Shown: positions 8,590 to 17,651 of the stretch, piece after piece | Position numbering within the stretch: the stretch's first letter is position 1 | Layout: every line of letters begins with the position of its first letter | NCBI GenBank assembly: GCA_035632055.1 | Contig: DASQHO010000062.1 | Coordinates: 1-64,000, forward strand | Origin: REEB95 sp035632055 | GTDB taxonomy: Bacteria; Pseudomonadota; Alphaproteobacteria; ATCC43930; CGMCC-115725 | Direction: 5' to 3' | DNA: 64,000 nt | Notes under the pieces: model-generated | Told to the model about the DNA's origin: nothing | Databases searched by the model: none | What the model saw: only the letters and a program-made list of their open reading frames with translations | Translations under genes and position numbers: made by a program

Positions 8590-10023
8590 ATGATTGCCGC
8601 GGCGTCACTGCGTTCTGCGCGATGCCGGCTCGGGTGGGTCGTTACCTGTGCCGCTTTTTTTCTATTTGTTGTCATGTTGCATCCGGCTGCCGCACGAACC
8701 CACGCGCTGCGGCTGCCCTACCCGCCAGGCTCTACTTCATCGATCATCATCGATGCGCAAACCGGCAAGGTGCTGAGCGAGCACGACGCCGACCGGTTGG
8801 ACTACCCGGCGTCGCTGACCAAGATGATGACTTTGTACCTGACGTTCGGCGCGCTCGAGCAAGGCAAGATCTCGCTCACGGACCAGTTCACCGTGTCCTT
8901 GCACGCGGCGCGGCAGGCGCCGTCGAAGCTTGGCTTGCGGCCGGGCCAGCACATCTCGGTGCGCGATCTGATTCTCGCCGTCGTCACCCACTCGGCGAAC
9001 GACGCCGCAGTGACGATCGCTGAAAATCTCGCCGGCAGCGAGTCCGCGTTCGCGCAGCGCATGACAGAGACGGCGCGCGCACTGGGCATGAGCGCCACCA
9101 CCTTCCGCAACGCCTCGGGCCTTCCTAATCCGCCGAACATGAGTACGGCGCGCGATCTTGCTACCCTGGCGCGCGCGCTGTGGCGCGACTATCCGACCGA
9201 GTATCATTTCTTCGCCACTGAAGAGTTCACGTACAACGGCGCGGTCTACGAGACCCACAATCATTTGATGGCGAGCTTCGCCGGCATGGATGGTATCAAG
9301 ACCGGCTATATCCATGCCTCGGGCTTCAACTTGGCAGCGTCGGCAGTGCGCAATGGACGGCGGCTAATTGGTGTCATCATGGGCGGCAGCTCGGCGCATG
9401 GCCGCGACTTGGAGATGGCCGGTATGCTGGATGACGCGTTCGCCGGTGTCACGCCTGCCGGCAATACCACTATCCGGACTGCGAATAGCGGAGAACCGAC
9501 CGGCGGAACCGTCGCCGTGAATGCGCCGTCGCCGATGGCCGTGCTCAATCCGGTACCGCGCGCCGAAGCCGCCGTGCCCGGACCTACTCCCAAACCGACA
9601 CCACCGACACTTCGTGCGCTCAGGCGCAGCCACGAATGGCAGATCCAGGTCGGCGCATTCGGTAATCTAGAAGCCGCCGAACACGCCGGCGCACTCGCGC
9701 TTGCCAAGCTCCACCTTAAGGACAAGACTGCGCACGTCCTACCGCCGGCACCGGGCGATAAGGAGGCGTTGTTTCGCGCTCGCATCATGGCCTTTTCGGA
9801 ACACGAAGCCGAGCACGCTTGTCGCCTACTGCGCGCCAAAATGCACGGACACAAACTGTGTGCCGTGATTCCGCCAGTGCAGGCCGTGGCCGCCGTGTTG
9901 CCGGCACCACGCGCGCTCGATCTGCACCTGCCGACGCCGGCGCCCGCGGTTGACCCCAAACCGGCAGCCGCATCGGCGACTGCCGTCACGCCCGCGCCGC
10001 AGACGGAGGCCGACAAGAACTAG
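8590..10023 (+). CDS. Serine-type D-alanyl-D-alanine carboxypeptidase (PBP5/6-like) with C-terminal SPOR domain
   Basis: A 477-residue periplasmic penicillin-binding protein that trims the terminal D-Ala from peptidoglycan stem peptides. The start at 8590 gives a clear signal peptide (hydrophobic VTCAAFFLFVVM, cleavage after HPAAA). The S11 peptidase domain shows all three motifs: SLTK, SAN (in VVTHSANDAAV) and KTG (in MDGIKTGYIHASG). A Pro/Ala-rich linker leads to a SPOR domain (EWQIQVGAFGNLEAAEHAG) that should target it to denuded glycan at the division site. The last 40 residues are a low-complexity Pro/Ala tail. Its stop shares the CTAG bases 10020-10023 with the convergent phosphomannomutase gene. 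Confidence 0.95.
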   Translation: MIAAASLRSARCRLGWVVTCAAFFLFVVMLHPAAARTHALRLPYPPGSTSSIIIDAQTGKVLSEHDADRLDYPASLTKMMTLYLTFGALEQGKISLTDQFTVSLHAARQAPSKLGLRPGQHISVRDLILAVVTHSANDAAVTIAENLAGSESAFAQRMTETARALGMSATTFRNASGLPNPPNMSTARDLATLARALWRDYPTEYHFFATEEFTYNGAVYETHNHLMASFAGMDGIKTGYIHASGFNLAASAVRNGRRLIGVIMGGSSAHGRDLEMAGMLDDAFAGVTPAGNTTIRTANSGEPTGGTVAVNAPSPMAVLNPVPRAEAAVPGPTPKPTPPTLRALRRSHEWQIQVGAFGNLEAAEHAGALALAKLHLKDKTAHVLPPAPGDKEALFRARIMAFSEHEAEHACRLLRAKMHGHKLCAVIPPVQAVAAVLPAPRALDLHLPTPAPAVDPKPAAASATAVTPAPQTEADKN

Positions 10024-11435
10024 GCTGATTCGCGGCCGTAGAATTCGGCAGGCGGCGCGATGCCGCTGGCCTTGAGCTGTTCGGCAAGCGAATCCTTGAG
10101 TCGTTCCAGCGCTGTCGGGTTCCGGCCCTCGGCGCGCGCCACAAGCACGTCCTGCGTATTGGACGCGCGCAGCAGCCACCAGCCGTCGGCAGTCTTGACG
10201 CGCACGCCATCGACTGTAATGACGTCGGCGTTGGCGGCCTTGAGTCGCGTACGGACTTCCTCGACGACCTTGAACTTGCGGTCCTCGGCGCACGGAAACC
10301 GGAGTTCAGGCGTATTCACGACCACCGGCATGCGGTCGCGCAACGCCGCCAAGCTGTCGCGGCCGCGCGCGATGATACCAAGCAGCCGCACCGCGGCGTA
10401 AAGAGCGTCGTCATAGCCGTAATAACCGTCGGCGTAAAAGATATGGCCGCTCATCTCGCCGGCGAGTGGCGCGCCGATTTCGGCCATCTTGGCCTTGATC
10501 AACGAATGCCCCGTCTTCCACATCACCGGCGTGCCGCCGATGCGGGCGATCTCGTCGAACAAGGATTGGCTCGCCTTGACGTCGGCGATGATGGTGGCAC
10601 CGGGCTGCTTGGCGATGATTTCGCCGGCGAGCAGGATCATGAACTGATCGCCCCACAGGATGCGGCCCTGTCCGTCGACAACGCCGATGCGGTCGCCGTC
10701 GCCATCAAAGGCGATGCCGAGGTCGGCTTTCTCCCGCAGCACTGCCTCCTGGAGCTGCTTCAAGTTCTTCGGTTCGGTTGGATCCGGATGGTGCACCGGG
10801 AAGCGGCCGTCGATCGTCGCATTGAGCAGGACGTGCCGACCGGGCAGCGCCTTGACGAGCAGCTGCAACGCCTCACCGGTGGCGCCATTGCCAGCATCCC
10901 AAACCACCGACAGTGTTCGTTGCCCGCCGTGATAGTCAGCAGCGAGCCGCTTGACGTATTCGGTCAGCACCGGCTTTTCGACGATGCTACCCTTGCCAAC
11001 AGGAAACTTCCCGGCCGCGGCAATCTTGCCGAGCCGCTGAATGTCAGAACCGAAAAATGACTTCTGGCCGAGCACCAGCTTGAAGCCGTTGTGGGTCGGC
11101 GGATTGTGCGAGCCGGTCACCATGATGCCGCCGGCAACATCGAGCGTGTGGCTGGCGAAATAGAGCATCGGCGTCGGACCGAGTCCGACGCGCACGACGT
11201 CGACGCTGGACATAGCGAGGCCTTCGACTAGGGCGCTTTCGAGCGCCGGCGAACTCAGCCGACCGTCGCGTCCGACGGCCACCCGCTTGCCACCGTTCTC
11301 GCGGACGACGGCAGCGAAGCTGCGCCCGATGGCGTGCGCGTCGACTTCGTGCAGCGTCTGGCCGACGACGCCGCGGATGTCGTACTCGCGCAGGATGGTT
11401 GGATCGAAGACGTGGCCTTCGGCAGTGCGCGTCAC
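10020..11435 (-). CDS. Phosphomannomutase/phosphoglucomutase
   Basis: A 471-residue alpha-D-phosphohexomutase of the AlgC/ManB type that interconverts hexose 6- and 1-phosphates, feeding GDP-mannose and UDP-glucose synthesis. The phosphoserine loop is VTGSHNPPTHNG, the metal-binding loop is DGDGDRIG, the sugar-binding loop is GEMSGH, and the C-terminal phosphate-binding loop is seen in RASNTQDVLVARAEG. The GTG at 11435 (MTRTAEGHVF) is chosen because the ORF upstream of it overlaps galU; a weak GAGG precedes it. It lies 10 bases after galU. With gmd and fcl at 35-37 kb it could supply GDP-mannose for GDP-fucose, although no GDP-mannose pyrophosphorylase is in the window. Confidence 0.93.
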   Translation of the reverse strand: MTRTAEGHVFDPTILREYDIRGVVGQTLHEVDAHAIGRSFAAVVRENGGKRVAVGRDGRLSSPALESALVEGLAMSSVDVVRVGLGPTPMLYFASHTLDVAGGIMVTGSHNPPTHNGFKLVLGQKSFFGSDIQRLGKIAAAGKFPVGKGSIVEKPVLTEYVKRLAADYHGGQRTLSVVWDAGNGATGEALQLLVKALPGRHVLLNATIDGRFPVHHPDPTEPKNLKQLQEAVLREKADLGIAFDGDGDRIGVVDGQGRILWGDQFMILLAGEIIAKQPGATIIADVKASQSLFDEIARIGGTPVMWKTGHSLIKAKMAEIGAPLAGEMSGHIFYADGYYGYDDALYAAVRLLGIIARGRDSLAALRDRMPVVVNTPELRFPCAEDRKFKVVEEVRTRLKAANADVITVDGVRVKTADGWWLLRASNTQDVLVARAEGRNPTALERLKDSLAEQLKASGIAPPAEFYGRESA

Positions 11436-11445
11436 GGATTCGGCC

Positions 11446-12318
11446 TCACGCGTATTGCCGGATGATATTCTTGACCGCCGCGCCGAGCTCCGGCCGCGCC
11501 AAGGCAAAGGCGAGATTGGCCTCAAGGAAGCCAACCTTATCACCGCAGTCGAAGCGCCGGCCGATAAACCGCAGGCCGTGGAACGGCTGCTTGCCGGCGA
11601 TCAGCTGTGCCAGCGCGTCAGTGAGTTGAATCTCGCCACCGGCCCCCTTGCCGATGCGGCCGAGTGCGTCGAACACTTCGGGTTGGAGGATGTAGCGGCC
11701 GATGATGCAAAGACGCGACGGCGCCTTGGCAGGGTCGGGTTTCTCAACAACGCCGCGTGCCACGACCAGTCGGCCGTCATCCTTCTCGACATCGAGGATA
11801 CCGTAGCGGCTGGTTTGCTCGTGCGGCACTTCCATCGCGGCAACCATGTTGCCGCCGACCTTGGCTTGCGCCTCAACCATTTGCTTGAGGCACGCCTCTT
11901 CCGCCAGGATGAGGTCGTCGGCCAAGAGCACTGCGAAAGGTTCGTCGCCGACCAGCGCGCGCGCGCACCAAACGGCATGGCCGAGACCGAGCGGATGCTG
12001 CTGCCGCGTATACGCGATCTGTCCCGGCTCCGGCATCCACGATTTGACCTCGGCGATCTGAGCCTTCTTGCCGCGCGCCTGCAGCGTGCTTTCAAGTTCG
12101 TAGGAATGGTCGAAGTGATCCTCGATCGCGCTCTTCGAGCGGCCGGTGACGAAGATGAATTCTTCGATTCCCGCCGCGCGCGCCTCCTCGACCGCATACT
12201 GAATCAAGGGCTTGTCGACGACCGGCAGCATTTCTTTGGGCATAGCTTTGGTGGCCGGAAGGAATCGGGTGCCGAGGCCACCGACTGGAAACACTGCCTT
12301 GCGAACGCGCTGCACCAT
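11446..12318 (-). CDS. galU: UTP--glucose-1-phosphate uridylyltransferase
   Basis: A 290-residue nucleotidyltransferase making UDP-glucose from UTP and glucose 1-phosphate. The N-terminal AVFPVGGLGTRFLPATKAMP is the nucleotide-binding signature. Further family marks are KEMLPVVDKPLIQYAVEEA, the ADDLI metal-binding motif near residue 130 and the GVVEKPDP segment. The ATG at 12318 fits the family N-terminus exactly. It heads a two-gene operon with the downstream phosphohexomutase, which makes its substrate glucose 1-phosphate. Confidence 0.97.
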   Translation of the reverse strand: MVQRVRKAVFPVGGLGTRFLPATKAMPKEMLPVVDKPLIQYAVEEARAAGIEEFIFVTGRSKSAIEDHFDHSYELESTLQARGKKAQIAEVKSWMPEPGQIAYTRQQHPLGLGHAVWCARALVGDEPFAVLLADDLILAEEACLKQMVEAQAKVGGNMVAAMEVPHEQTSRYGILDVEKDDGRLVVARGVVEKPDPAKAPSRLCIIGRYILQPEVFDALGRIGKGAGGEIQLTDALAQLIAGKQPFHGLRFIGRRFDCGDKVGFLEANLAFALARPELGAAVKNIIRQYA

Positions 12319-12429
12319 GCTCCAGCCTCACCTCAATCGCGTTGCGCCGCTTTTATACTGCTTTCCGGAGCTAATCCAGTCGGAGATCGTGGCCAATTTG
12401 GGCCTGGCTGTGACGATTCGGCGCGCAAT

Positions 12430-13137
12430 TTAGGTGCCGAGCAAGATGTCTTTCGCACGGTTGAGCTTGGCCGCGAGATAATTCGAGCCACCTTGGTCGG
12501 GATGCACTTTCTTCATCAGGCGATGGTGCGCTTCACGGATTTGCGCCTCGCTGGCACCAGAAGCGAGATCGAGGACGGCATAGGCTTCGTCTCGCGTCAT
12601 CTGATCGCTGGACGCGCCCTGCCGCGCGCTTGCCGCGGCTTTCTGCCGCCAATCGGGAACTGCGCGATCGAGATACGCTTCGAGCAGCCTCGTGCCATCG
12701 ACATCGGCGATGCGGCACTGCTGCCAGAGATCGAGCAGCTCGCTTTCGCTCAGGCGTTCGAGACGGCGCCCGGCATAAGGGCCGCGCTTCACTGTGCCGC
12801 TCATCTCGCCGCTGGCGTGATCGAGAGTCATCGCGATCATGTCGGATTCGACTTGCGACGTGCGTGACGGTCTGCTGCCGGTCGGCGATGCCTGACTGCG
12901 CCACCGGCGCCAGAGCTGAACAGCGAGCGGCGAAAACGTTCCGGCCGCGATCAGAAGTGGCACCAGCCGCTCGCTCAACAACAGCAAAACTAGGGCTGCG
13001 CCGGCGCCGAAGACGGCGATCGCTCCAAAAAACCAAGTGAGAAACCGGCTGAGCCGCGCCGGATCGGCGGCCACGAACAGGCGCGCCAACAAGAACAGAA
13101 CGGCGAGGATGCCGAAGCCGGCGATCAGATAGATCAT
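12430..13137 (-). CDS. Membrane-anchored J-domain protein
   Basis: A 235-residue protein with two N-terminal membrane segments (IYLIAGFGILAVLFLLARLF and a second around residues 35-60), a cytoplasmic linker and a C-terminal J-domain. The J-domain (about residues 178-235) has the HPD motif in KKVHPDQGGSNYLAAKLN, so it should stimulate a DnaK-type ATPase. It resembles the TIM14/Pam18-like DnaJ proteins of Alphaproteobacteria. The ATG at 13137 overlaps the stop of the upstream gene (ATGA). The client is unknown. Confidence 0.88.
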   Translation of the reverse strand: MIYLIAGFGILAVLFLLARLFVAADPARLSRFLTWFFGAIAVFGAGAALVLLLLSERLVPLLIAAGTFSPLAVQLWRRWRSQASPTGSRPSRTSQVESDMIAMTLDHASGEMSGTVKRGPYAGRRLERLSESELLDLWQQCRIADVDGTRLLEAYLDRAVPDWRQKAAASARQGASSDQMTRDEAYAVLDLASGASEAQIREAHHRLMKKVHPDQGGSNYLAAKLNRAKDILLGT

Positions 13138-13859
13138 GAATTGCCGATCTGGCGCGCCAACAGCAGGGCGCTTCCGCCGGCTTTGCGGCCATAATCGGCT
13201 AACGCTTTGTGGCCGCCAGCGGCATAAGCCGCAACGGCGCCCAGCAATGTCTTGAGCTCGGTAGCGCTCGAAGAATCGAAGGGGCAATAAGCGCCGCGCG
13301 ACAGACGAGCAGTTTCACGAAACACACGCGCCGCGACGAGATCGTTGCCCTCATGAAAAATAAATACCGGTACCTGCAGGAGAGCAAGTTCACCGGCCAA
13401 CTTGGCCAAGGTGTCGGCGTTCTCTTCCATCGCATCGCCGACGAATACCAGTGCGTCGAGGCGTTCGTCGCGCGCCGCCGTAATCGCATGACGTAATACG
13501 CGCTCGATCTGGGTCTCGCCTGCGACGCAAGTGACCGCCCGCATGGCATCGTGCAATTCGGTCGCCGATCGTAGCCAACGGCTGGCCTTGCATTCGGCAT
13601 ACCCGCGGTAATAGACGAGCTGAATTTCGATGCCGCCGAGGCCAGAAGCCGCCTCGAACATCTCGCCCTGGATATGGCAGGCTCGATCCCAAGTCGGCTC
13701 GCGGCTCGCCGTCGCGTCCATGGCGAACACCAGCCGACCTTTGGCCAAGGCTGGACGCACGCGCACCGGCAGGCTGGCGACCTGTTCGAGAAACGCGCTG
13801 ACTTCAGCCGATTGGCGGTTCGTCGGCACCGGCCGCTGATTTTCGCGATCGTTGCCCAT
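13134..13859 (-). CDS. VWA-like domain protein of unknown function
   Basis: A 241-residue cytoplasmic protein. The segment RLVFAMDATASREPTWDRAC has the strand plus DxTxS arrangement of a von Willebrand A MIDAS. VFVGDAMEENADTLAKLAGEL and VFIFHEGND further on are compatible with the rest of that Rossmann-like fold. No signal peptide or membrane segment is seen. It is coupled by an ATGA overlap to the J-domain gene downstream, and similar pairs are conserved in Alphaproteobacteria, which suggests the two act together. No enzymatic role can be assigned. Confidence 0.75.
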   Translation of the reverse strand: MGNDRENQRPVPTNRQSAEVSAFLEQVASLPVRVRPALAKGRLVFAMDATASREPTWDRACHIQGEMFEAASGLGGIEIQLVYYRGYAECKASRWLRSATELHDAMRAVTCVAGETQIERVLRHAITAARDERLDALVFVGDAMEENADTLAKLAGELALLQVPVFIFHEGNDLVAARVFRETARLSRGAYCPFDSSSATELKTLLGAVAAYAAGGHKALADYGRKAGGSALLLARQIGNS

Positions 13860-13892
13860 GGCGATTATATGGAACCGGCCAGGCGCCGAAGT

Positions 13893-14972
13893 CTAGGGCA
13901 CAACCAGGTGGACTTCCGCCGCAGCGATCAGCGCCATTACCGCCGTGCCAGGCACTAGGCCGAGAGCTGGCACATCGCGGGTCATCAAGCTCGCGATCAG
14001 CCGGAAGCCGCAATCGAGCGCGACCTTGGTCAACGCCCCTTGCGGCTCGAGCGCCACCACTGTCCCGACGAGGCGATTTTCCACCGCGTCGGCCAGCACG
14101 TCGTTGGGCCTCGCGAGGCGAACATTTTCAGCCCGCAGCGCGATGTAGACCTCGCCGGTCGCCGGCGCTGCGCCGGTAGCCTCGACCCGCAGAATCGTGC
14201 CGGCAATTCGGACGCGCAACCGCCGCCCCTCGCCGCCTTCGATCCGTCCAGCCAGCTGATTTTCGAACCCGAGAATGTCTGCAGCAATGCGACTGACGGG
14301 ACGATGGAAGACATCGTCGACAGCGCCGCTTTGAATGATCCGGCCGGCGTGCATCAAGGCGAGATGATTGCCCAATGCCGCGACGTCAACATAGTCGTGC
14401 GTCACGAACAACGCCGGCAGCCGTAACTCGCGCAGAAAGCGCGCGAGTTCGAAACGCAGCTGGCCGCGCGCTGGCGCATCGAGCGCGGCAAACGGCTCAT
14501 CCAACAGGAAAAGGTCGGGGTGGCTGGCCTCGGCACGCGCCAGGGCTGCCCGTTGCTTTTCGCCCGGACTGAGCACCACCGGACTGGCATCTACCAAATG
14601 TGCGATGCCGAAGCGTGCCAACAGCGCCGCGACGTCAACTCGATCCGGTTCCATCGCGGACCGGCGATGGCTGCGCGCGCCGAGGGCAACGTTCTGGGCG
14701 ACGCTCAGATGCGGAAACAGGCCGAAATTCTGCACTACGAACCCGACCCGACGTTTTTCGGGCGGCAGCGCCGTGACGTCGCGGTCGCCAATGGCGATAC
14801 GGCCGCGCGCCAGCCGATGGAATCCGGCGATAGTCTCGAGCAGAACGGATTTCCCGGCGCCGTTCGGCCCGAGCACGACCATCACATCGTTCGCCGGCAA
14901 CGTGAACGAGAGATCTTCGAGGGTGAAGGTGCCGAGCCTAAGTGAAAGGCCGGCAACGACGAGCGCAGTCAT
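13893..14972 (-). CDS. Molybdate/tungstate ABC transporter, ATP-binding protein
   Basis: A 359-residue ABC ATPase with Walker A GPNGAGKS, signature LSPGEKQRAALARA, Walker B LFLLDEPFAALD and the H-loop VTHDY. The C-terminal 130 residues form a TOBE/MOP-like regulatory domain (paired segments around LAGRIEGGEGRRLRVRIAG and EVYIALRAENVRLA), which in ModC/WtpC proteins binds oxyanions. Its start overlaps the permease stop by ATGA, and it is the last gene of the binding protein-permease-ATPase operon. A LSPGEK signature instead of LSGGE is a common variation. Confidence 0.9.
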   Translation of the reverse strand: MTALVVAGLSLRLGTFTLEDLSFTLPANDVMVVLGPNGAGKSVLLETIAGFHRLARGRIAIGDRDVTALPPEKRRVGFVVQNFGLFPHLSVAQNVALGARSHRRSAMEPDRVDVAALLARFGIAHLVDASPVVLSPGEKQRAALARAEASHPDLFLLDEPFAALDAPARGQLRFELARFLRELRLPALFVTHDYVDVAALGNHLALMHAGRIIQSGAVDDVFHRPVSRIAADILGFENQLAGRIEGGEGRRLRVRIAGTILRVEATGAAPATGEVYIALRAENVRLARPNDVLADAVENRLVGTVVALEPQGALTKVALDCGFRLIASLMTRDVPALGLVPGTAVMALIAAAEVHLVVP

Positions 14973-15805
14973 CGTCCGCCGCCGGCAATCGGCCTGCGAC
15001 CGTAAGCGACGTGGCGGAATAGGATGAAGAGCACCAGCGAGATAACCAACAGCAAAGTAGCGGCAGCCGATGCCTCCTCTATGCCGTAGCGCAGGAACAT
15101 CTCGTAGATCTGCACCGGCGCGGTCATCGGGTAGTAGACCAGGATCACCACGGCGCCAAATTCACTGATCGCGCGTGCAAAGGTCAGCGTAAGCCCGGTG
15201 GCAATGCCGCGCCAAGCCAGCGGCACGGTGATGCGCGCGAGCACGCGCCATGGTCCCATGCCCAAAGTGCGCGCCACCATCTCAAGCCGCGGATCAACGC
15301 CTTCGAAGGCGATGCGCGCCGCGTTCACGGTATAGGGCAGCGACACGAACAACATGGCGACGACGATGCCGGCAAGCGTGCCCCAGAATCGCAAGCCGAG
15401 GAAGTCTTCGGCCGGACCGCCGATCACGCCATGCCGGCCGAAAACCATGAGCAGCGCAATGCCCGCCACCGTATGCGGGACGGTTAGCGGCACGTCGACC
15501 ACCGCCGCCACTGCGCTCTTACCAACGAACTCTGCACGCGCGAGGAAATAAGCGAACGGCACGCCGAAGAACGCAGCAACCAGCGCCGTTAGTCCAGCCG
15601 CCACGACGCTCAGCGTCAAGGCGTTACGGACATTGGCCTCGCGCGCGACCTGCAGCAACGTCCCCGCCGTCTGCACGGCGAACAGCTGCAGCAGTGGCAG
15701 CAGGATGAAGGTCAGCAGCATGCCGCCACACAGCCAGGCGGCGAGCACTACCAGCGGCGAGCCGATGCTCTCCGGACCGCGCCACATCCGCGGCGCGGCG
15801 ATCAT
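14969..15805 (-). CDS. Molybdate/tungstate ABC transporter, permease protein
   Basis: A 278-residue inner-membrane permease with about six hydrophobic segments. The EAA loop, which contacts the ATPase, is at EMVARTLGMGPWRVLARITV. The region ARAISEFGAVVIL is the signature of ModB/WtpB/CysT-type oxyanion permeases. It sits between the binding protein (16-base gap) and the ATPase (4-base overlap). Substrate is inferred from the binding protein. Confidence 0.9.
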   Translation of the reverse strand: MIAAPRMWRGPESIGSPLVVLAAWLCGGMLLTFILLPLLQLFAVQTAGTLLQVAREANVRNALTLSVVAAGLTALVAAFFGVPFAYFLARAEFVGKSAVAAVVDVPLTVPHTVAGIALLMVFGRHGVIGGPAEDFLGLRFWGTLAGIVVAMLFVSLPYTVNAARIAFEGVDPRLEMVARTLGMGPWRVLARITVPLAWRGIATGLTLTFARAISEFGAVVILVYYPMTAPVQIYEMFLRYGIEEASAAATLLLVISLVLFILFRHVAYGRRPIAGGGR

Positions 15806-15821
15806 GCGAACGCCGCTCTGA

Positions 15822-16793
15822 TCAGGAGGCGGGCCACGGCTTGACGAGCTGCTGCAGAGCCGGCGGCATCTTCCCCAGATTCACTGCATAGGCCGGGCTG
15901 AAGGTGCCAAAGCCGTCGTTGCTCATCACCTTGCGGCCTTCCGGCCCTAGCAGGAATGCGACGAACTTCTCGGCGGCGGTTTTCTTCGTACTGTTGGCGA
16001 CGATGGTGATCGCATAGACGATCGGCTTGCCGGCGAGATCACCGTTCTTCGTGTGCGCGACGCCTTCGGTATAATATGACGCGTAGGTGGGATCGCTCAG
16101 ATTGATCTTGGCCGGCAGGTTGAGCAGCTTGAGATGGTGCTGCAATGCATCCGAGCGGTAGATCGCGAGATAGTCAATCTGTCCCAACTGCAACGCGGAA
16201 ATCAGCGAGGTTTCCGTGTCCCGGACGTTGGCGAGCGGCGCGTTGGCGAGAATTTTAGCGGCGAGGCCCGGCGATGAATAGTATTTCTCTGCTAAGTTCA
16301 GCATCTGCATCGTCTGATAGCCGGACGGATCGGTATCCGGATTGGACCGGCCGATCTCGACGCCTTTGCGCGCCAGCACCGAATACCAATTGTTTGCGGT
16401 AATCGCGTTAGAGAATTTGCTCTTGTCGGTATAGACGAAGGTTATGGCATTGCGGACGAAGCCGACATACCAGTCGGCGTAGCCGGTCTTGCCGTTACCG
16501 CCGAAGAGGTATTTCGGGATGACGTTGTAATCGGCGACCGCCAGGATATCAGCATCCTGATGCAGGTCGGTGATTTGCCGCGCCATCTTGACGCTGCCGC
16601 CGAATTGCGGCTGCACCGCGACGTCCGGGAACTTCTTCTCGAACAACTGATCGACCTGTTTGAACGGCACGGCGAGCGTGCCTGCGGCAAAGACGCTGAG
16701 CGTTGTCGTTTCGGCGGCTTGCGCGCGTGCGCCGCCCAAGGTCATTGCGGCCGCGACAGCCAATAGCAAAATCGGCGCAATCAGTCGTTTCAT
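15822..16793 (-). CDS. wtpA: Tungstate/molybdate-binding periplasmic protein, WtpA-like
   Basis: A 323-residue binding protein with a signal peptide (MKRLIAPILLLAVAAAMTLG, Ala-rich cleavage region near residue 27). The mature start TLSVFAAGTLAVPF, the stretch GGSVKMARQITDL...DILAVADYNVIPK and the segment GRSNPDTDPSGYQTMQML match the WtpA/ModA-like group first described in archaea, which co-ordinates tungstate or molybdate with acidic side chains, rather than E. coli ModA. GAGG eight bases ahead supports the ATG at 16793 over an upstream start. A tungstate/molybdate importer is consistent with the molybdenum hydroxylase at 32.6 kb. Confidence 0.85.
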   Translation of the reverse strand: MKRLIAPILLLAVAAAMTLGGARAQAAETTTLSVFAAGTLAVPFKQVDQLFEKKFPDVAVQPQFGGSVKMARQITDLHQDADILAVADYNVIPKYLFGGNGKTGYADWYVGFVRNAITFVYTDKSKFSNAITANNWYSVLARKGVEIGRSNPDTDPSGYQTMQMLNLAEKYYSSPGLAAKILANAPLANVRDTETSLISALQLGQIDYLAIYRSDALQHHLKLLNLPAKINLSDPTYASYYTEGVAHTKNGDLAGKPIVYAITIVANSTKKTAAEKFVAFLLGPEGRKVMSNDGFGTFSPAYAVNLGKMPPALQQLVKPWPAS

Positions 16794-17010
16794 CGATTTC
16801 CTCGTGAGACTGGAAAAGAGTGCGGTTCCCGCCAAGTTGCGAGCCCGACGGACTATGCATCAAACGCAGAAAATGGTGAAACCTGTAACGAATGCATAAT
16901 AATGCGCTTATTCGCCGCGGCGCCAGCCGCTCGACGCTGGCGTGGACACATTGCCGGAAAGCCGCATTCGCCCTAAACAGGCGAACCCTCATTGTCGCAG
17001 CTGAATATCC

Positions 17011-17631
17011 GTGAACGCCGACCTCGCCCACACCGTCCACCAATACATCCGCGACTACGGTTATCTCGCCGTCTTCGTCGGTATCTTTCTCGAAGATTTC
17101 GGTCTGCCGGTTCCAGGCGAAACGCTACTGGTGACGGCGGCAGCAGTTGCTGCAAAAGAGGGTTTGAACATTTGGATGATTGCCGGCTTTGCCTGGGTCG
17201 GTGCGGTGCTCGGCGACAATATCGGATTCCTGATCGGTCACAGCGGCGGCCACGCTCTTCTTATCCGTCATGGGAGCCGCATCGGCATCACCGCCGAGCG
17301 GCTCGCCAAAGTGGAGCGTTTCGTCGAGCGTTATGGTGCGCCAGTGATCGTCGTCGCCCGCTTCGTCGTGATCGCGCGGCAACTCAATGGCATCGCCGCC
17401 GGCAGTCTCGGCATGCATTGGCTGAAATTTCTGACGTTCAATTGCATCGGCGCGGCGCTTTGGGTGGGATTCTGGAGCACGCTCGCTTATTGGCTGGGCA
17501 AGCAAATATTTGCTCTGACCGCTGCGATACACAACATCACGCCGCTGGTGATCGGCGCCGCCATTGCCGCTACCGTTGTTATTGTTGCCTATGTCTGGTG
17601 GCATGCGCGACATCAAGCCGGCGACACCTGA
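17011..17631 (+). CDS. DedA family membrane protein
   Basis: A 206-residue inner-membrane protein of the DedA/VTT superfamily, related to transporters and scramblases of undecaprenyl phosphate and phospholipids. Characteristic sequence is FLEDFGLPVPGETLLVTAA near residue 30, GDNIGFLIGHSGG, and FVERYGAPVIVVARFVVIARQ, where the Arg residues are conserved. Four to five hydrophobic segments are seen. The start is a GTG. It is divergent from the Wtp operon and convergent with the ThDP enzyme gene, 20 bases apart. Specific substrate unknown. Confidence 0.9.
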   Translation: MNADLAHTVHQYIRDYGYLAVFVGIFLEDFGLPVPGETLLVTAAAVAAKEGLNIWMIAGFAWVGAVLGDNIGFLIGHSGGHALLIRHGSRIGITAERLAKVERFVERYGAPVIVVARFVVIARQLNGIAAGSLGMHWLKFLTFNCIGAALWVGFWSTLAYWLGKQIFALTAAIHNITPLVIGAAIAATVVIVAYVWWHARHQAGDT

Positions 17632-17651
17632 ACGTCGGCGTCGCCAATCAC

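Noticed and set aside
16794..17010. ModE site or molybdenum riboswitch upstream of the Wtp operon
   Set aside because: No ModE-type palindrome or recognisable riboswitch core; only a GCAT-N4-ATGC inverted repeat (16897-16908) too short to call.
17632..17651. Terminator between dedA and the ThDP enzyme gene
   Set aside because: A GGCGAC/GTCGCC inverted repeat spans the 20-base convergent gap, but no T run follows on either strand.
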